Source of the DNA: Chloroflexota bacterium
GTDB taxonomy: Bacteria; Chloroflexota; Anaerolineae; UBA7937; B3-Chlor
Direction: 5' to 3'
Assembly: GCA_030603665.1 (NCBI GenBank)
Contig: JAUVXJ010000016.1
Location: 1 to 64,000 of the forward strand
Length of the DNA: 64,000 nucleotides
The notes beneath the pieces were generated by a model that saw only the letters and a list, made by a program, of their open reading frames with translations, had not been told where the DNA came from and did not search any database. Positions 9,139 through 17,237 of this stretch are shown here, in pieces (the stretch's first letter is position 1; every line of letters starts with the position of its first letter). A program made the translations under genes and the position numbers.

Positions 9139-9681
9139 TCAGATCAAGGTGAGAAACTTCGGCTTGCCTTCTGGCAATAGCCTGCCTACGACAGCGACCA
9201 GCGCCACCAGCAGGTTGTACAAAGCCACTGCCAGAACGGAGGACTCCATGCCCCGCGAGATCAGCAAGCGGAAGGTCTCCCCAATGGGCCAGGGCAGCGT
9301 CACGATGAACTTCAAGGCCAGGAGTGCGATGCTCATCTGAAGGCACACCGTGACCGCGGCGACGAGAATGCCTGCGATTCGATCAAGCAGCCCGATGGCA
9401 ACAAGACGCGTCTCCGGAACCGCCTTCCTCTGCACTCCTTCCAGCGCCGTGGCGAGGATAAGCACTGCCAGCAGGAAGGCCGCGGTGTCCGTAGTCGCGG
9501 TCGAGGCCTCCGGGAAAGTGAAGGCCAAGAAGGCTGCCAGAGGCACTTGCAGATATGTGCCCAGGATGATTGCGCTGACCAATGCACCCAGGCTCAGGGT
9601 CTGGCGAATCAGTCCTTGGAAGTAGCCTCCAACAAGACCTACCACAAACAAAAGGCCAAGCAGCACATCCAGCCAATTCAT
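9139..9681 (-). CDS. cvpA: CvpA family membrane protein
   Basis: The product has 180 residues with four to five membrane helices and the CvpA opening (MNWLDVLLGLLFVVGLVGGYFQG). The ATG at 9681 is chosen over a long upstream extension because GGAGG lies 7 bases before it and a consensus promoter lies only about 40 bases upstream. CvpA proteins are inner-membrane proteins related to colicin V production and envelope homeostasis. Their biochemical role is poorly defined. It is the first gene of a cvpA-mutS2 operon. Confidence 0.82.
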   Translation of the reverse strand: MNWLDVLLGLLFVVGLVGGYFQGLIRQTLSLGALVSAIILGTYLQVPLAAFLAFTFPEASTATTDTAAFLLAVLILATALEGVQRKAVPETRLVAIGLLDRIAGILVAAVTVCLQMSIALLALKFIVTLPWPIGETFRLLISRGMESSVLAVALYNLLVALVAVVGRLLPEGKPKFLTLI

Positions 9682-9721
9682 CCATTCGCCTCCAGGAACG
9701 CACGTCCGGTCCTCTCGAGAA

Positions 9722-9750
9722 AGTATATCACGACGTTGTGTGACTGTCAA
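9722..9750 (-). promoter_or_regulatory. Consensus sigma70 promoter for cvpA-mutS2
   Basis: TTGACA (9750-9745), 17-bp spacer, TATACT (9727-9722) on the minus strand. The expected transcription start is near 9715, about 34 bases before the cvpA ATG. Confidence 0.82.
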
Positions 9751-9997
9751 CGATAGGGAGCGACGTGAAGGACTGCGCCACGCCCCGCAGGACGGAGCCT
9801 TCGGCAAGGCCGGACGGCGAGGAGTCCGCCGATTCTGAGACCAAGCTCCGCGTCGCCTCCCTGATGGGGCTGAGGGCAGTTGTTCCCTACTCTGGCAGCC
9901 GGCAGACGGTGATGTGTCCTGGTGATGGCGCTTGCCAGGCGGCTCAATCCAGGCCGGCCGGATGGAAGGGGACTCGATACGGTCGGAGCATGGAGAT
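9751..9997 (-). other. Intergenic region without recognised gene
   Basis: These 247 bases lie between the stop of the GT-C gene at 9998 and the cvpA promoter. No convincing ORF, tRNA or strong terminator was seen. It is GC-rich with only short imperfect inverted repeats. Confidence 0.4.
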
Positions 9998-12097
9998 TCA
10001 GGATTCTCTCCCGGTAATGAGAACGGGGCCCACCAGGACCCTGTCGGTTGGCAGCGCTTCACCGGCAGTGACTGCGGTCAGGCGCTCGCCAGTTGCCGGG
10101 TCGTACAGGCCCACTGCCAGGCGGTATTCTCCTGGTGGGATATCGCGTGCGAGGGCGAGGCCGTGGTTGTCTATGATCTCTTCGCCCGGCTGCCAGGACG
10201 ACGTGAGACGCGAGCCGCCCACAGGTGGGCTGTCATGTTGGCCCCAGACCCTCTCATCCTGATCAACGAGGTGGACGAAGACGGTGTAGTCGGTCTCCGT
10301 TGGATAGAGGGAGCGCCATGACAGGCTCACTCGAAGGACGTCTGCGGGTGCGAGTGGGCCCGGATCAAATGCCCATGCGGACAACTCGATCTGGCTGGCA
10401 AAGGTCGCCTGGAGAGGCTGGTCTCGCAACCCCGAGATGGGCGTGGAATAGGTCGTCAGACGGGTATTGCCCAGCCACTGGACGCCGACCGGGAAAGAGT
10501 TCTGGTTGAGCCAGCCCTCCACCGCTGGGTTGGAGCGCTCGTCGTCCTCCGAACCGGCGTAGACAACGTATAGGGTGCGGTGGCGGGCAGCCAGGTCTCT
10601 CAGCACGTTGGGCAGGGCTTCGTTGGCCTCCACAAGGTACAGCCCATGTTTCCTCACCAGGAAGGCATATAGCTGCTGGTAGAGGCTCTGGTCGGTGAAG
10701 ATCACCCCTCCCTCCGGTTCACCTGTCAGATGGTCTAGGGTCTCGGCGTAGGCGTTCTCTGCATATCTCTCGGTGGAGTAGTCTCGCAGCGCCAGGGCGG
10801 CCACGGGGGCTCCCCCCAGAAAGATCAGCAGTACAACCGAGGTGAGGGCCATGCCCAGGGCCCGCTTCACTTTGCTCGATGGGAATAGGAACAGGACGAA
10901 CTCAGCGGTAACCAGAACCAGCAGCACGGTACGAAGTATCACGGCGACCATGAACAGCCAAGGGTGTTCGGCCAGGAGAACCATGGCCACCGGGAACTCC
11001 AGCACGTTGGCTCCCATGAGCAGTATGGAGTACACCACCCCCCGCAGGTCGGGCAGGAGCAGCACAATGAAGGGCAGCAGGTTGACTATCCACTGGGGGC
11101 TGTACCCCTTGGAGAAGATCAGGAAGAGCCCGATGGACAGGCCACAGAAGGCCACCGCCTTCATGTCGTCCTTCCAGTCAATACGTCGCGTGTACAGGAA
11201 GAGGTAGACCACCCCGAAGGCCGCCGCCACGATGCCGTACGGAAACGCAGATTCGTGGAAGGAGACTGCGATATTCGTGGGGTCGAAGCGTATCTCGACG
11301 GGTGTCGTCTCTCCGCCGGAGTAGTAGCCGTCAAGCAGCGCCCATACCGTTTCCCAGGGGCCGGTGCTTCCCTGATAGAGATAGGGGGTCAGGAAGAAGG
11401 TGGCGTTGGTAGCAAGGAATGGGAGCGCGATGAACAGAACCATGCAGACCGCCGCGAGCACATAGGCGACCTTCTGTGGCATCTTGGGAAACACCCTCAG
11501 CGCCACCGGTGCGATGAAAGCGGGCACGAGCTTGACCATGAAGCCCAGACCCGCGGCCAGGCCTCCCCAGACGGGCCTTCGGGCCAGGATCATGTACACG
11601 CCCAGTAGCAGGAAGAACAGGGAGAAGTTCTCGAACCAGAAGAGGAGAGTCATCAAGGGGAAGAAGAGGCCGGCGTAGAGCCAGGCGCATCTCACGGCTC
11701 CCTCGCGTCCTCTGAGTTTGATGGCTATGGCGTAGATGAGGGTGAAGTTGCCTATCTCGAAGAGGAGGAGAGCGGAGCCCAGGAGCAGGTCATACCAGAG
11801 CTGCTGCTCCCTCCACAGCGGGAGAAACAGGCTGAGGCGGTAGATGACGACGGACAACCAGGGGAAGAGGGGAGGGTACTCCATCCAGTAGTGAACGATG
11901 GGATAGTAGCCCCAGTCTGAGAACTGGACGAAGCTGGCCCCGGGTATGTAGTAGCCTGACCAGTCGAGGATGTAGCCGCCGGGCTCGAAGAGCAGCAGCG
12001 TCATGAAGCGGAAGGTGGCGAAGAGAAGGGCCAGAAGGAAGAAGTCGCGGTGCTCCTCGTAGCTCTCTCTTGCCCTGACGGTTAGTCTACCAAGCAT
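9998..12097 (-). CDS. Polytopic GT-C glycosyltransferase with C-terminal beta-sandwich tail
   Basis: The product has 699 residues. About twelve membrane helices fill the first 430 residues, with an acidic first loop (YILDWSGYYIPGASF) and MEYPPLFPW, a pattern seen in polyprenol-phosphate-sugar-dependent GT-C enzymes. The C-terminal ~250 residues are soluble and end in a beta-sandwich domain (GEYRLAVGLYDPATGERL). That tail is commonly fused to Chloroflexota membrane glycosyltransferases. The enzyme should glycosylate lipids, glycans or proteins on the outside of the membrane. It follows the MaoC-like gene by 33 bases and may be cotranscribed from the promoter at 14149-14177. Sugar and acceptor are unknown. 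Confidence 0.68.
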   Translation of the reverse strand: MLGRLTVRARESYEEHRDFFLLALLFATFRFMTLLLFEPGGYILDWSGYYIPGASFVQFSDWGYYPIVHYWMEYPPLFPWLSVVIYRLSLFLPLWREQQLWYDLLLGSALLLFEIGNFTLIYAIAIKLRGREGAVRCAWLYAGLFFPLMTLLFWFENFSLFFLLLGVYMILARRPVWGGLAAGLGFMVKLVPAFIAPVALRVFPKMPQKVAYVLAAVCMVLFIALPFLATNATFFLTPYLYQGSTGPWETVWALLDGYYSGGETTPVEIRFDPTNIAVSFHESAFPYGIVAAAFGVVYLFLYTRRIDWKDDMKAVAFCGLSIGLFLIFSKGYSPQWIVNLLPFIVLLLPDLRGVVYSILLMGANVLEFPVAMVLLAEHPWLFMVAVILRTVLLVLVTAEFVLFLFPSSKVKRALGMALTSVVLLIFLGGAPVAALALRDYSTERYAENAYAETLDHLTGEPEGGVIFTDQSLYQQLYAFLVRKHGLYLVEANEALPNVLRDLAARHRTLYVVYAGSEDDERSNPAVEGWLNQNSFPVGVQWLGNTRLTTYSTPISGLRDQPLQATFASQIELSAWAFDPGPLAPADVLRVSLSWRSLYPTETDYTVFVHLVDQDERVWGQHDSPPVGGSRLTSSWQPGEEIIDNHGLALARDIPPGEYRLAVGLYDPATGERLTAVTAGEALPTDRVLVGPVLITGRES

Positions 12098-12130
12098 CTC
12101 GGTGTGGGTAGTAACCAGGCTTTGCCCCGG

Positions 12131-12637
12131 CTACTCCTGTCGCAACAGGGGGCTGGTCTTCGCATCCTGGCTCTGGATCAGGACTTTCCACTGTCCTTTC
12201 TGGACCACCTCGTCTTTCTGGTTGACGACGGCTACGTCGAAGGTGATGAGGCCCATACTCAGACGAGGCATGGCCTTCTTGTGCGAGACGGTGATATTGA
12301 CGTGGATGGTATCGCCGATGAAGATAGGACCTACGAACTTCCAGGTGAGTTCCCGGAAAGCGACGGCGGTGCCCTCGATGAAAGCCAGGCGTGCACCGAG
12401 TCCAGAGGCTATTGACAGTCCCAGCAAACCATGCGCAACTCTCTGGCCAAATACGGTGTCTTTGCAGAACTCAACGTCGGTATGAAGCTGGTTGTAGTCG
12501 TCCGTTAGCCCGGCGAAGAGCTGAATGTCCGTCTCCGTAATCGTTCGCGCTGGAGTCACCATTTCGACTCCCTCCTCGAACTCCTCGAAGTAGAATCCTC
12601 GAGGTCGGTCTTGCGACATCGCGCTTCCTTTGGTCAT
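12131..12637 (-). CDS. MaoC-like hotdog dehydratase/hydratase
   Basis: The product has 168 residues (162 if the in-frame ATG at 12619 is used; both have ribosome sites). It has a single MaoC-like hotdog domain. The active-site region TDDYNQLHTD matches the (R)-specific enoyl-CoA hydratase D-x-N-x-x-H pattern, followed by HGLLGLSIASGLGARL. The family hydrates enoyl-CoA or acts on related thioesters. It sits 22 bases after the ferredoxin/FAD oxidoreductase gene, so the pair may act on the same acyl or isoprenoid substrate, which is inferred from context only. Confidence 0.78.
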   Translation of the reverse strand: MTKGSAMSQDRPRGFYFEEFEEGVEMVTPARTITETDIQLFAGLTDDYNQLHTDVEFCKDTVFGQRVAHGLLGLSIASGLGARLAFIEGTAVAFRELTWKFVGPIFIGDTIHVNITVSHKKAMPRLSMGLITFDVAVVNQKDEVVQKGQWKVLIQSQDAKTSPLLRQE

Positions 12638-12659
12638 ATGCCTCTCCCTGATACTGATA

Positions 12660-14120
12660 TCAACTCAAGTAATCGAGCAGTCGGCGCACGCCGACGGGGA
12701 TCAGGTCCCCTGCGGCTCCGCTGCCTACCGCGTCCATGCCCACCAGGTAGAGATTGGGAATGGGGCTCTTGGGATCCAGGCGCAAATCGCCCACTTGCCC
12801 CAAGGTCTGCCCAGTTTCGGCTCCCGTCCACGCGCCGGTGAAGAACATGGGCACCATCATGTCCTGTACGTCGTCCAGGTTGGGGAATAGCGCTCGCAGG
12901 TCCCCCATAGCCAGTTCGAGTTCGTGGGTCCTGTCGTCGGAGCTGAGAGGAAGGAAGACGTCAAGCATGTGCCTGCCTGGTGGGGCCACGCTGGAGTCGA
13001 AGAGGGTGGGGGCAATAACGCCCACCACGCGGTCGGTTCCGGGCGTCATGAGCATGGGGACCTCGGTGAGGAGAGGCTCCGTGGTGCCCAGAATGATGGC
13101 CGCGCAATCCACCGGCACCAGCCCTTCGGCGCTGGCCAGATAATCGGCAGGCAGGTTTTGCGGTCCCACCAGCTTCACAAACCTCCCGATGCCACCGTTG
13201 TGAACCACCGTCTCCGCCTCGATGCAATCGCCATTCTTCAGCCTGATACCCGTCGCCTTTCCTTCTTCCAGTAGTACCTGGCTGACCTCCCTACAAGTAA
13301 ACACCTGACCACCGTGAGAGGTGACGACCTTCTCCAGTGCCTGGATGATGGCCCTGACGCCACCCACTGTGCAGGAGAAATCCAGGCCGGCGCGAGCGGT
13401 GTCACGGGTGATGACGATGAACTCACTGGCGGGGAAGTGGTCGATGTCCACACCTGAGGCGGTGGCTGCCACAGCGTTGACCGTGGCCATGAGATCATCG
13501 TTGCTCAGGTACTCCTCTATGTACTCTCGCGTGCTGGCGTCCCGAAGATCCAGCTTCCTGCCTCTGACCAGGGCTCGCACGTAGGCGCGCCAGTCTTGGC
13601 GGGAGAGCATGGCTGGTAGAGAGGAGAACTCCCTGCCATCTTTGAAGCGGATACTGAACTGCTGGTCGCAGCCCTTGTCCCGAAGGCTGACGTAGTCGAC
13701 GTGGGCGTCCACCTTTTCGAGGAACTCGCCGATGTTGCTCTTTGGGCCAAGAGAGGTCCAGGCCGCGGTGGTGACGGCGTAACCTCGGTAGTCGATCTCG
13801 GTGTATCGCCCCCCGATGAAGGGCAGTTTCTCGAAGACGCCCACACGACGGCCCTTCTTAGCCAGAGCTGCCGCGGTCATCAGGCCCCCGATGCCTGCGC
13901 CTATGACCACCACATCGTATTCGGGCTCATAGTCACGCCTGGGTTCCTGGCGAGGTATCTCAGATAAGATCGCATCGTTGGGGCAGACGGCGGGACAGAG
14001 GCCGCACATGGTGCACCTCTCTTGGTCGATGCTGGCCCAGCCATCGGACTCGATGGCCTCCGCAGGGCAGGTCAGGAGGCAGTACCCGCATCCCGTGCAG
14101 TTGTCTCTGTCGACTTCCAT
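12660..14120 (-). CDS. 2[4Fe-4S] ferredoxin domain fused to phytoene-desaturase-like FAD oxidoreductase
   Basis: The product has 486 residues. Two ferredoxin motifs start the protein (Cys8, 11, 14, 18 and Cys36, 39, 42, 46). A linker and a Rossmann FAD motif VVIGAGIGGL (GAGIGG at 74-79) follow, then a CrtI/phytoene-dehydrogenase-like body with GGRYTEIDYRGY and a C-terminal NLYLVGMDAVGSGAAGD. The fusion suggests ferredoxin-dependent reduction or oxidation of a lipid or isoprenoid-like substrate in the cytoplasm or at the membrane. It heads a unit with the MaoC-like gene and the GT-C gene, behind a perfect -35/-10 promoter. The substrate is unknown. Geranylgeranyl-reductase-like or desaturase-like chemistry are both possible. 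Confidence 0.78.
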   Translation of the reverse strand: MEVDRDNCTGCGYCLLTCPAEAIESDGWASIDQERCTMCGLCPAVCPNDAILSEIPRQEPRRDYEPEYDVVVIGAGIGGLMTAAALAKKGRRVGVFEKLPFIGGRYTEIDYRGYAVTTAAWTSLGPKSNIGEFLEKVDAHVDYVSLRDKGCDQQFSIRFKDGREFSSLPAMLSRQDWRAYVRALVRGRKLDLRDASTREYIEEYLSNDDLMATVNAVAATASGVDIDHFPASEFIVITRDTARAGLDFSCTVGGVRAIIQALEKVVTSHGGQVFTCREVSQVLLEEGKATGIRLKNGDCIEAETVVHNGGIGRFVKLVGPQNLPADYLASAEGLVPVDCAAIILGTTEPLLTEVPMLMTPGTDRVVGVIAPTLFDSSVAPPGRHMLDVFLPLSSDDRTHELELAMGDLRALFPNLDDVQDMMVPMFFTGAWTGAETGQTLGQVGDLRLDPKSPIPNLYLVGMDAVGSGAAGDLIPVGVRRLLDYLS

Positions 14121-14148
14121 CTACTATCTCCAGACAGGTGTGGTGGCA

Positions 14149-14177
14149 ATTATAACTTGGCGAGGTGGTAGTGTCAA
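14149..14177 (-). promoter_or_regulatory. Perfect consensus sigma70 promoter
   Basis: TTGACA (14177-14172), 17-bp spacer, TATAAT (14154-14149) on the minus strand, 28 bases before the ATG at 14120. It drives the ferredoxin-FAD oxidoreductase, MaoC-like and probably GT-C genes. Confidence 0.88.
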
Positions 14178-14492
14178 CGGTGGATGCCTCTAAGGGAGGT
14201 GGCAGGTGCTTCTCGACCCGGGGCGGTGCTTCTACTGCTGGACGCTCAGCGGGATCGAGTATCCCACATGATTGCCGGAACTGAAGCCCAATTGGCTCCT
14301 CGCTCTGTCATTCTGAGCGCAGCGAAGAATCTCCCCTTCGATACCGCTCGGCTCGCTGTGCTCAGGACACGGGATCAGCCACTACAAGCACGCCGAGTAG
14401 CCGCCGAGCGTAACGAGGCAGCGTATCGAAGCATGAGGTTCTGGCCAGATACCCTTCAGGGGTCCGAGCACGTGGCTGAGTAGTCGAGGCCG

Positions 14493-14575
14493 CATCCCCT
14501 TCGACCAGGCTCAGGGCAGGCTTCGGTACGCCGCTTCGCGATCATCCCCTTCGACCATGCTCAGGGCAGGCTTCG
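14493..14575. repeat. Two near-identical 33-bp direct repeats
   Basis: Positions 14493-14525 and 14543-14575 share 32 of 33 bases (the core includes CTTCGACCA then GCTCAGGGCAGGCTTCG). The start-to-start spacing is exactly 50 bp. They are followed by CTTCGACAAGCTCAGGAC, another variant of the same motif. Confidence 0.8.
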
Positions 14576-14667
14576 ACAAGCTCAGGACGTGGCTCAGGAT
14601 GCTAGTCGTTTGTTCAAGGGAGGACAGGAGTTGGGAGTGGCTGACGGTGTCTTCACCCTCCCCTTCA

Positions 14668-14738
14668 TCCCCTCCCATCGAGGGAGGGGAGCTGTTGGGG
14701 AACCACGTAAGAGCTTCCTCCCCCTCGATGGGGGAGGA
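14668..14738. repeat. Twin 9-bp hairpins downstream of the secreted-protein gene
   Basis: Stem 1 is 14668-14676 with 14682-14690 (TCCCCTCCC, loop ATCGA). Stem 2 is 14716-14724 with 14730-14738 (TCCTCCCCC, loop TCGAT). Flanks at 14651-14665 and 14740-14755 are roughly complementary, so the whole could fold as one large palindrome. It may terminate transcription of the minus-strand gene ending at 14775, though there is no clear T-tract. Confidence 0.6.
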
Positions 14739-14774
14739 CAGGAGGTGGGGGTGAGGCGCTCGGGCGCGGCTGGC

Positions 14775-16229
14775 CTACTCCGCCGGGATACCGTCGTAGT
14801 GCGAGATGTACTGGTATCCAGCCATCGTGGACAGGTTCAGGATCACGGCGCCTATTCCGACAGGGCTGGTGGTGGTGACAACGATGGTGCCTTTCCAGTC
14901 GACACCTAGATCGTCGTAGGTGCCCGCGCCGTACTTGGTGTTGTAGCCATGCGAGGCATAGGCAGGTATGTCGTCATCGAACTCCACTTCAACTGTGCCA
15001 TTCGGGAGAATCCACTGAAGGTTCACGGTGATCTCGTTCTCCGGATCCAGGTTCTGCACCTGCAGGCTGGTGTACTGCCGCCAGGCAGAGCCCTCCTTCA
15101 CCCGGTAGCCGACGGGGAAGACCAGCTTGTCGTAACCTCCCGAGAAGCCCTGGTACGCGGCGGCCAGTTTTGAGCTTGGAGCACGGACCAGGCGGCAGGA
15201 GCCGACGATGGGGTAAGTAGAGGTCACGACGGCAGAGCCGTTGAAACTGGTCCCGAGGTCTTCGAAGGACCACTCGGGGTCGGAGGTGTACTTGGAGTTG
15301 TAGGTCCTGGAGCCATGAGCGGCGAGGTCATCGTCGAGGCGGAGAATCTGCTCCCCGTCGCCGTCGTAGAAGTTGAGGTAGATGGTGATGGGGACGCTGT
15401 TCAGGTTGTACACGCTGATAGCCGACCAATCGGACTGGCCGCCCCAGCTGCCAAAGTCCCTCCTGCGATAGGAGGGGAAGAACAATTGGGTGGAGGTAGT
15501 GCGAGGGACGGCGTTGTAGGCAGAGGCGTAGCCTGGCTGGGAATGGGTGCGGGTCGCCCCCGCGATTGATTGTGTGGAGGTCACTTGAAGGCTGCCGGCC
15601 CAGGACGAGACCATCTGCGTGTCGTCAGGGATGTTGGGGTTGACCGAGTCATCCCAGAGATCGTAGGTCTCTTGGGACCAAGGCTGGATGGTGTCCTGGA
15701 AGGGACTGCCGCTGACCACGGTGCCGTTTGTGTCCCGGTAGGTCATCCAAATGTCGCAATCGTCGTTGTCCAGGCACTGAAGCGAGAAGATGCTGCGGTG
15801 GTAGCCGGTCTTGCGGATGATGGGGAAGAAGATCTCGTTGGCGCCTTCAGCGGTGTCGTTGAACGCGGCACCACTCCAATAGTCACCTCTGGGCACGTCC
15901 TCCCAGACGGTCTCGGCGATGGAGGCGATGGGCCTGAGGGAGTCGATAGCCACCGAACCCAGCCAGCCGCTCTCGAGGTCGGGGGATGAGGCAGGGAAGC
16001 TGTCGTTGCCCAGGTTGTCGATGGTGGCTTCCTCACTGTCTGTCTCGTAGCCGTCACGGTCGAAAAAGGAGGCCACCACGTTGGCGTCCAGGGTCTCGTG
16101 GACGTTCATCACCCAGACTGTGGCGTTGCCCAGGCCGACGCTTTCGTCAGGGTATCCAGCGAAGGCCACCGAGGCCAGGAGCAGGATGCCCAGTACGATT
16201 CCAAAGCTGGCCAGGACTCTCAGCCTCAT
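14775..16229 (-). CDS. Secreted beta-rich protein of unknown function
   Basis: The product has 484 residues and begins with a clear Sec signal peptide (MRLRVLASFGIVLGILLLAS, cleavage near VAFA-GYPD). The mature part is rich in aromatic, Ser, Thr and Asp residues. It looks like repeated beta-sandwich modules, with recurring patterns such as SRTYNSKYTSDPEW and SHGYNTKYGAGTYDD. No catalytic motif was recognised. A surface or cell-wall location is likely. It is the last gene of the Rhs locus and lies directly behind the decayed Rhs core at 16301-16530. It could therefore be cargo of that array, but it may simply be an independent surface protein. Confidence 0.6.
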   Translation of the reverse strand: MRLRVLASFGIVLGILLLASVAFAGYPDESVGLGNATVWVMNVHETLDANVVASFFDRDGYETDSEEATIDNLGNDSFPASSPDLESGWLGSVAIDSLRPIASIAETVWEDVPRGDYWSGAAFNDTAEGANEIFFPIIRKTGYHRSIFSLQCLDNDDCDIWMTYRDTNGTVVSGSPFQDTIQPWSQETYDLWDDSVNPNIPDDTQMVSSWAGSLQVTSTQSIAGATRTHSQPGYASAYNAVPRTTSTQLFFPSYRRRDFGSWGGQSDWSAISVYNLNSVPITIYLNFYDGDGEQILRLDDDLAAHGSRTYNSKYTSDPEWSFEDLGTSFNGSAVVTSTYPIVGSCRLVRAPSSKLAAAYQGFSGGYDKLVFPVGYRVKEGSAWRQYTSLQVQNLDPENEITVNLQWILPNGTVEVEFDDDIPAYASHGYNTKYGAGTYDDLGVDWKGTIVVTTTSPVGIGAVILNLSTMAGYQYISHYDGIPAE

Positions 16230-16300
16230 CGTCTATCTTCCTTTCGAGGGTGCTCCATGCTCACAAGCCTGTGTCCACAATCGCACCTGCGATCGTTGTT

Positions 16301-16530
16301 TCAGTGCCGCACGCTTCCCAGCCCATCTTGCATGTAATACAGCCTCGGAGCCTGTCCTGAGCCCGGGCGAAGGACCTCCTGCTGCGCGATGATGTCCAAC
16401 CGGTACAGGTTTACACGGCCTCGGTGGCGCTGATCACCACGGGCAGCGTCGCCGCCAGGTCCAGTGCATACTGCGTGGTGTCTCTGCTCACCGTCTTGCT
16501 GGTCCTTGCCTCGTCGCCGTGATGGGCGAA
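16301..16530 (-). pseudogene. Decayed third copy of the Rhs core
   Basis: The minus strand encodes [31 protein letters not shown] in one frame and LDIIAQQEVL..GQAPRLYYMQDGLGSVRH in another. These are the same core segments that are intact at 18300-18520 and 20690-20900. Alignment by eye at GTGTAAACCTGTACCGG against GTGTACCTCTACGG shows two extra bases that create a TAA stop and shift the frame. Upstream and downstream parts of the core are missing. It is a remnant of a former Rhs cassette. Confidence 0.8.
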
Positions 16531-16574
16531 CAAGAAAGACCATTAGGGCGCAACGAAGCCCTCCGTGATGGGAC

Positions 16575-17237
16575 TCAAGAGGTCTCCACCCGCCGGAACT
16601 GATAGGACTGACAGCCGGAGAGCAGAAACCCTTCCTCAAGGCTGTAGAACATGTGGTGGAGAAGCAAGTCTCCAGAGGAGTCAACGCGCACAGTGAGCAC
16701 CAACTCGCCCGGCGTGACTACCAACTCCCGAGTGAAAGGATCCACAAGAGGCTGAGTCGCCGAGCAAGGTTCCCCGCTGCCACGTGGTGTGCCGGTAGAG
16801 CAGGGCGTCGAGAAGGCATCCCGCTCCCCGATACCGATGCCGCGCAGGTAGTACCTGCCCCCCCGCAGATGAATGCGCATGATCCCGTCCGGAAGCCGCT
16901 CCAACCCCCATTCGTCCCAAGTCGTTTCGTACACATAGTGCCGCCAGTAGTCGTCATGCACGTAGACTTGCTTGTACGAACCATCACCTCTGATGTGTAG
17001 AGTATCAAGGCCCGGCTGATACTGGGCCTCCCACACACCAGCGAGGTCGGACTCTACGAAAGAGGAACTGGGTGAAGAATAGGGGGCTTGGGCGCAGATG
17101 GGGTCCCGAAACACATAGTACTGTATCATTGGAAACAGGTAGTATCGTGCAAAGAGGGCCGGACACGCACATGCCAGGGACGCGACTGCCAGGGCGAAGA
17201 ACACCAGGCACATGCGCAGGCTGCTCCTCCTCCTCAT
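16575..17237 (-). CDS. Membrane-anchored protein, candidate immunity for the orphan Rhs tip
   Basis: The product has 220 residues with an N-terminal hydrophobic segment (residues 8-38, containing LACACPALFA, lipobox-like but not ideal). A beta-rich extracytoplasmic domain with many Tyr and Trp residues follows. No family was recognised. Its ATG overlaps the stop of the orphan Rhs gene by one base (TGATG), which implies translational coupling and fits toxin-immunity gene pairs. Being exported, it would protect on the outside of the membrane if it is an immunity protein. This role is inferred from position only. Confidence 0.55.
   Translation of the reverse strand: MRRRSSLRMCLVFFALAVASLACACPALFARYYLFPMIQYYVFRDPICAQAPYSSPSSSFVESDLAGVWEAQYQPGLDTLHIRGDGSYKQVYVHDDYWRHYVYETTWDEWGLERLPDGIMRIHLRGGRYYLRGIGIGERDAFSTPCSTGTPRGSGEPCSATQPLVDPFTRELVVTPGELVLTVRVDSSGDLLLHHMFYSLEEGFLLSGCQSYQFRRVETS

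Larger units (their letters stand above)
14178..14774. repeat. Intergenic repeat cluster
   Basis: About 600 bases without a gene, containing several dispersed-repeat-like pieces. These are TCATTCTGAGCGCAGCGAAG (14308 on), two 33-bp copies differing at one base (14493-14525 and 14543-14575, 50 bp apart) and a pair of hairpins at 14668-14738. The motifs resemble short repeats that I recall from many Chloroflexota and other environmental genomes. That resemblance is from memory and untested. Confidence 0.6.

Noticed and set aside
9751..9997. Structured RNA (SRP, RNase P or 6S type) in the gap
   Set aside because: None of the conserved motifs of these RNAs could be found and the pairing is weak.
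16301..16684. A continuous 127-residue frame
   Set aside because: It runs across the reverse frame of the exported-protein gene and two different frames of the decayed Rhs core. It is a chance frame over a pseudogene.
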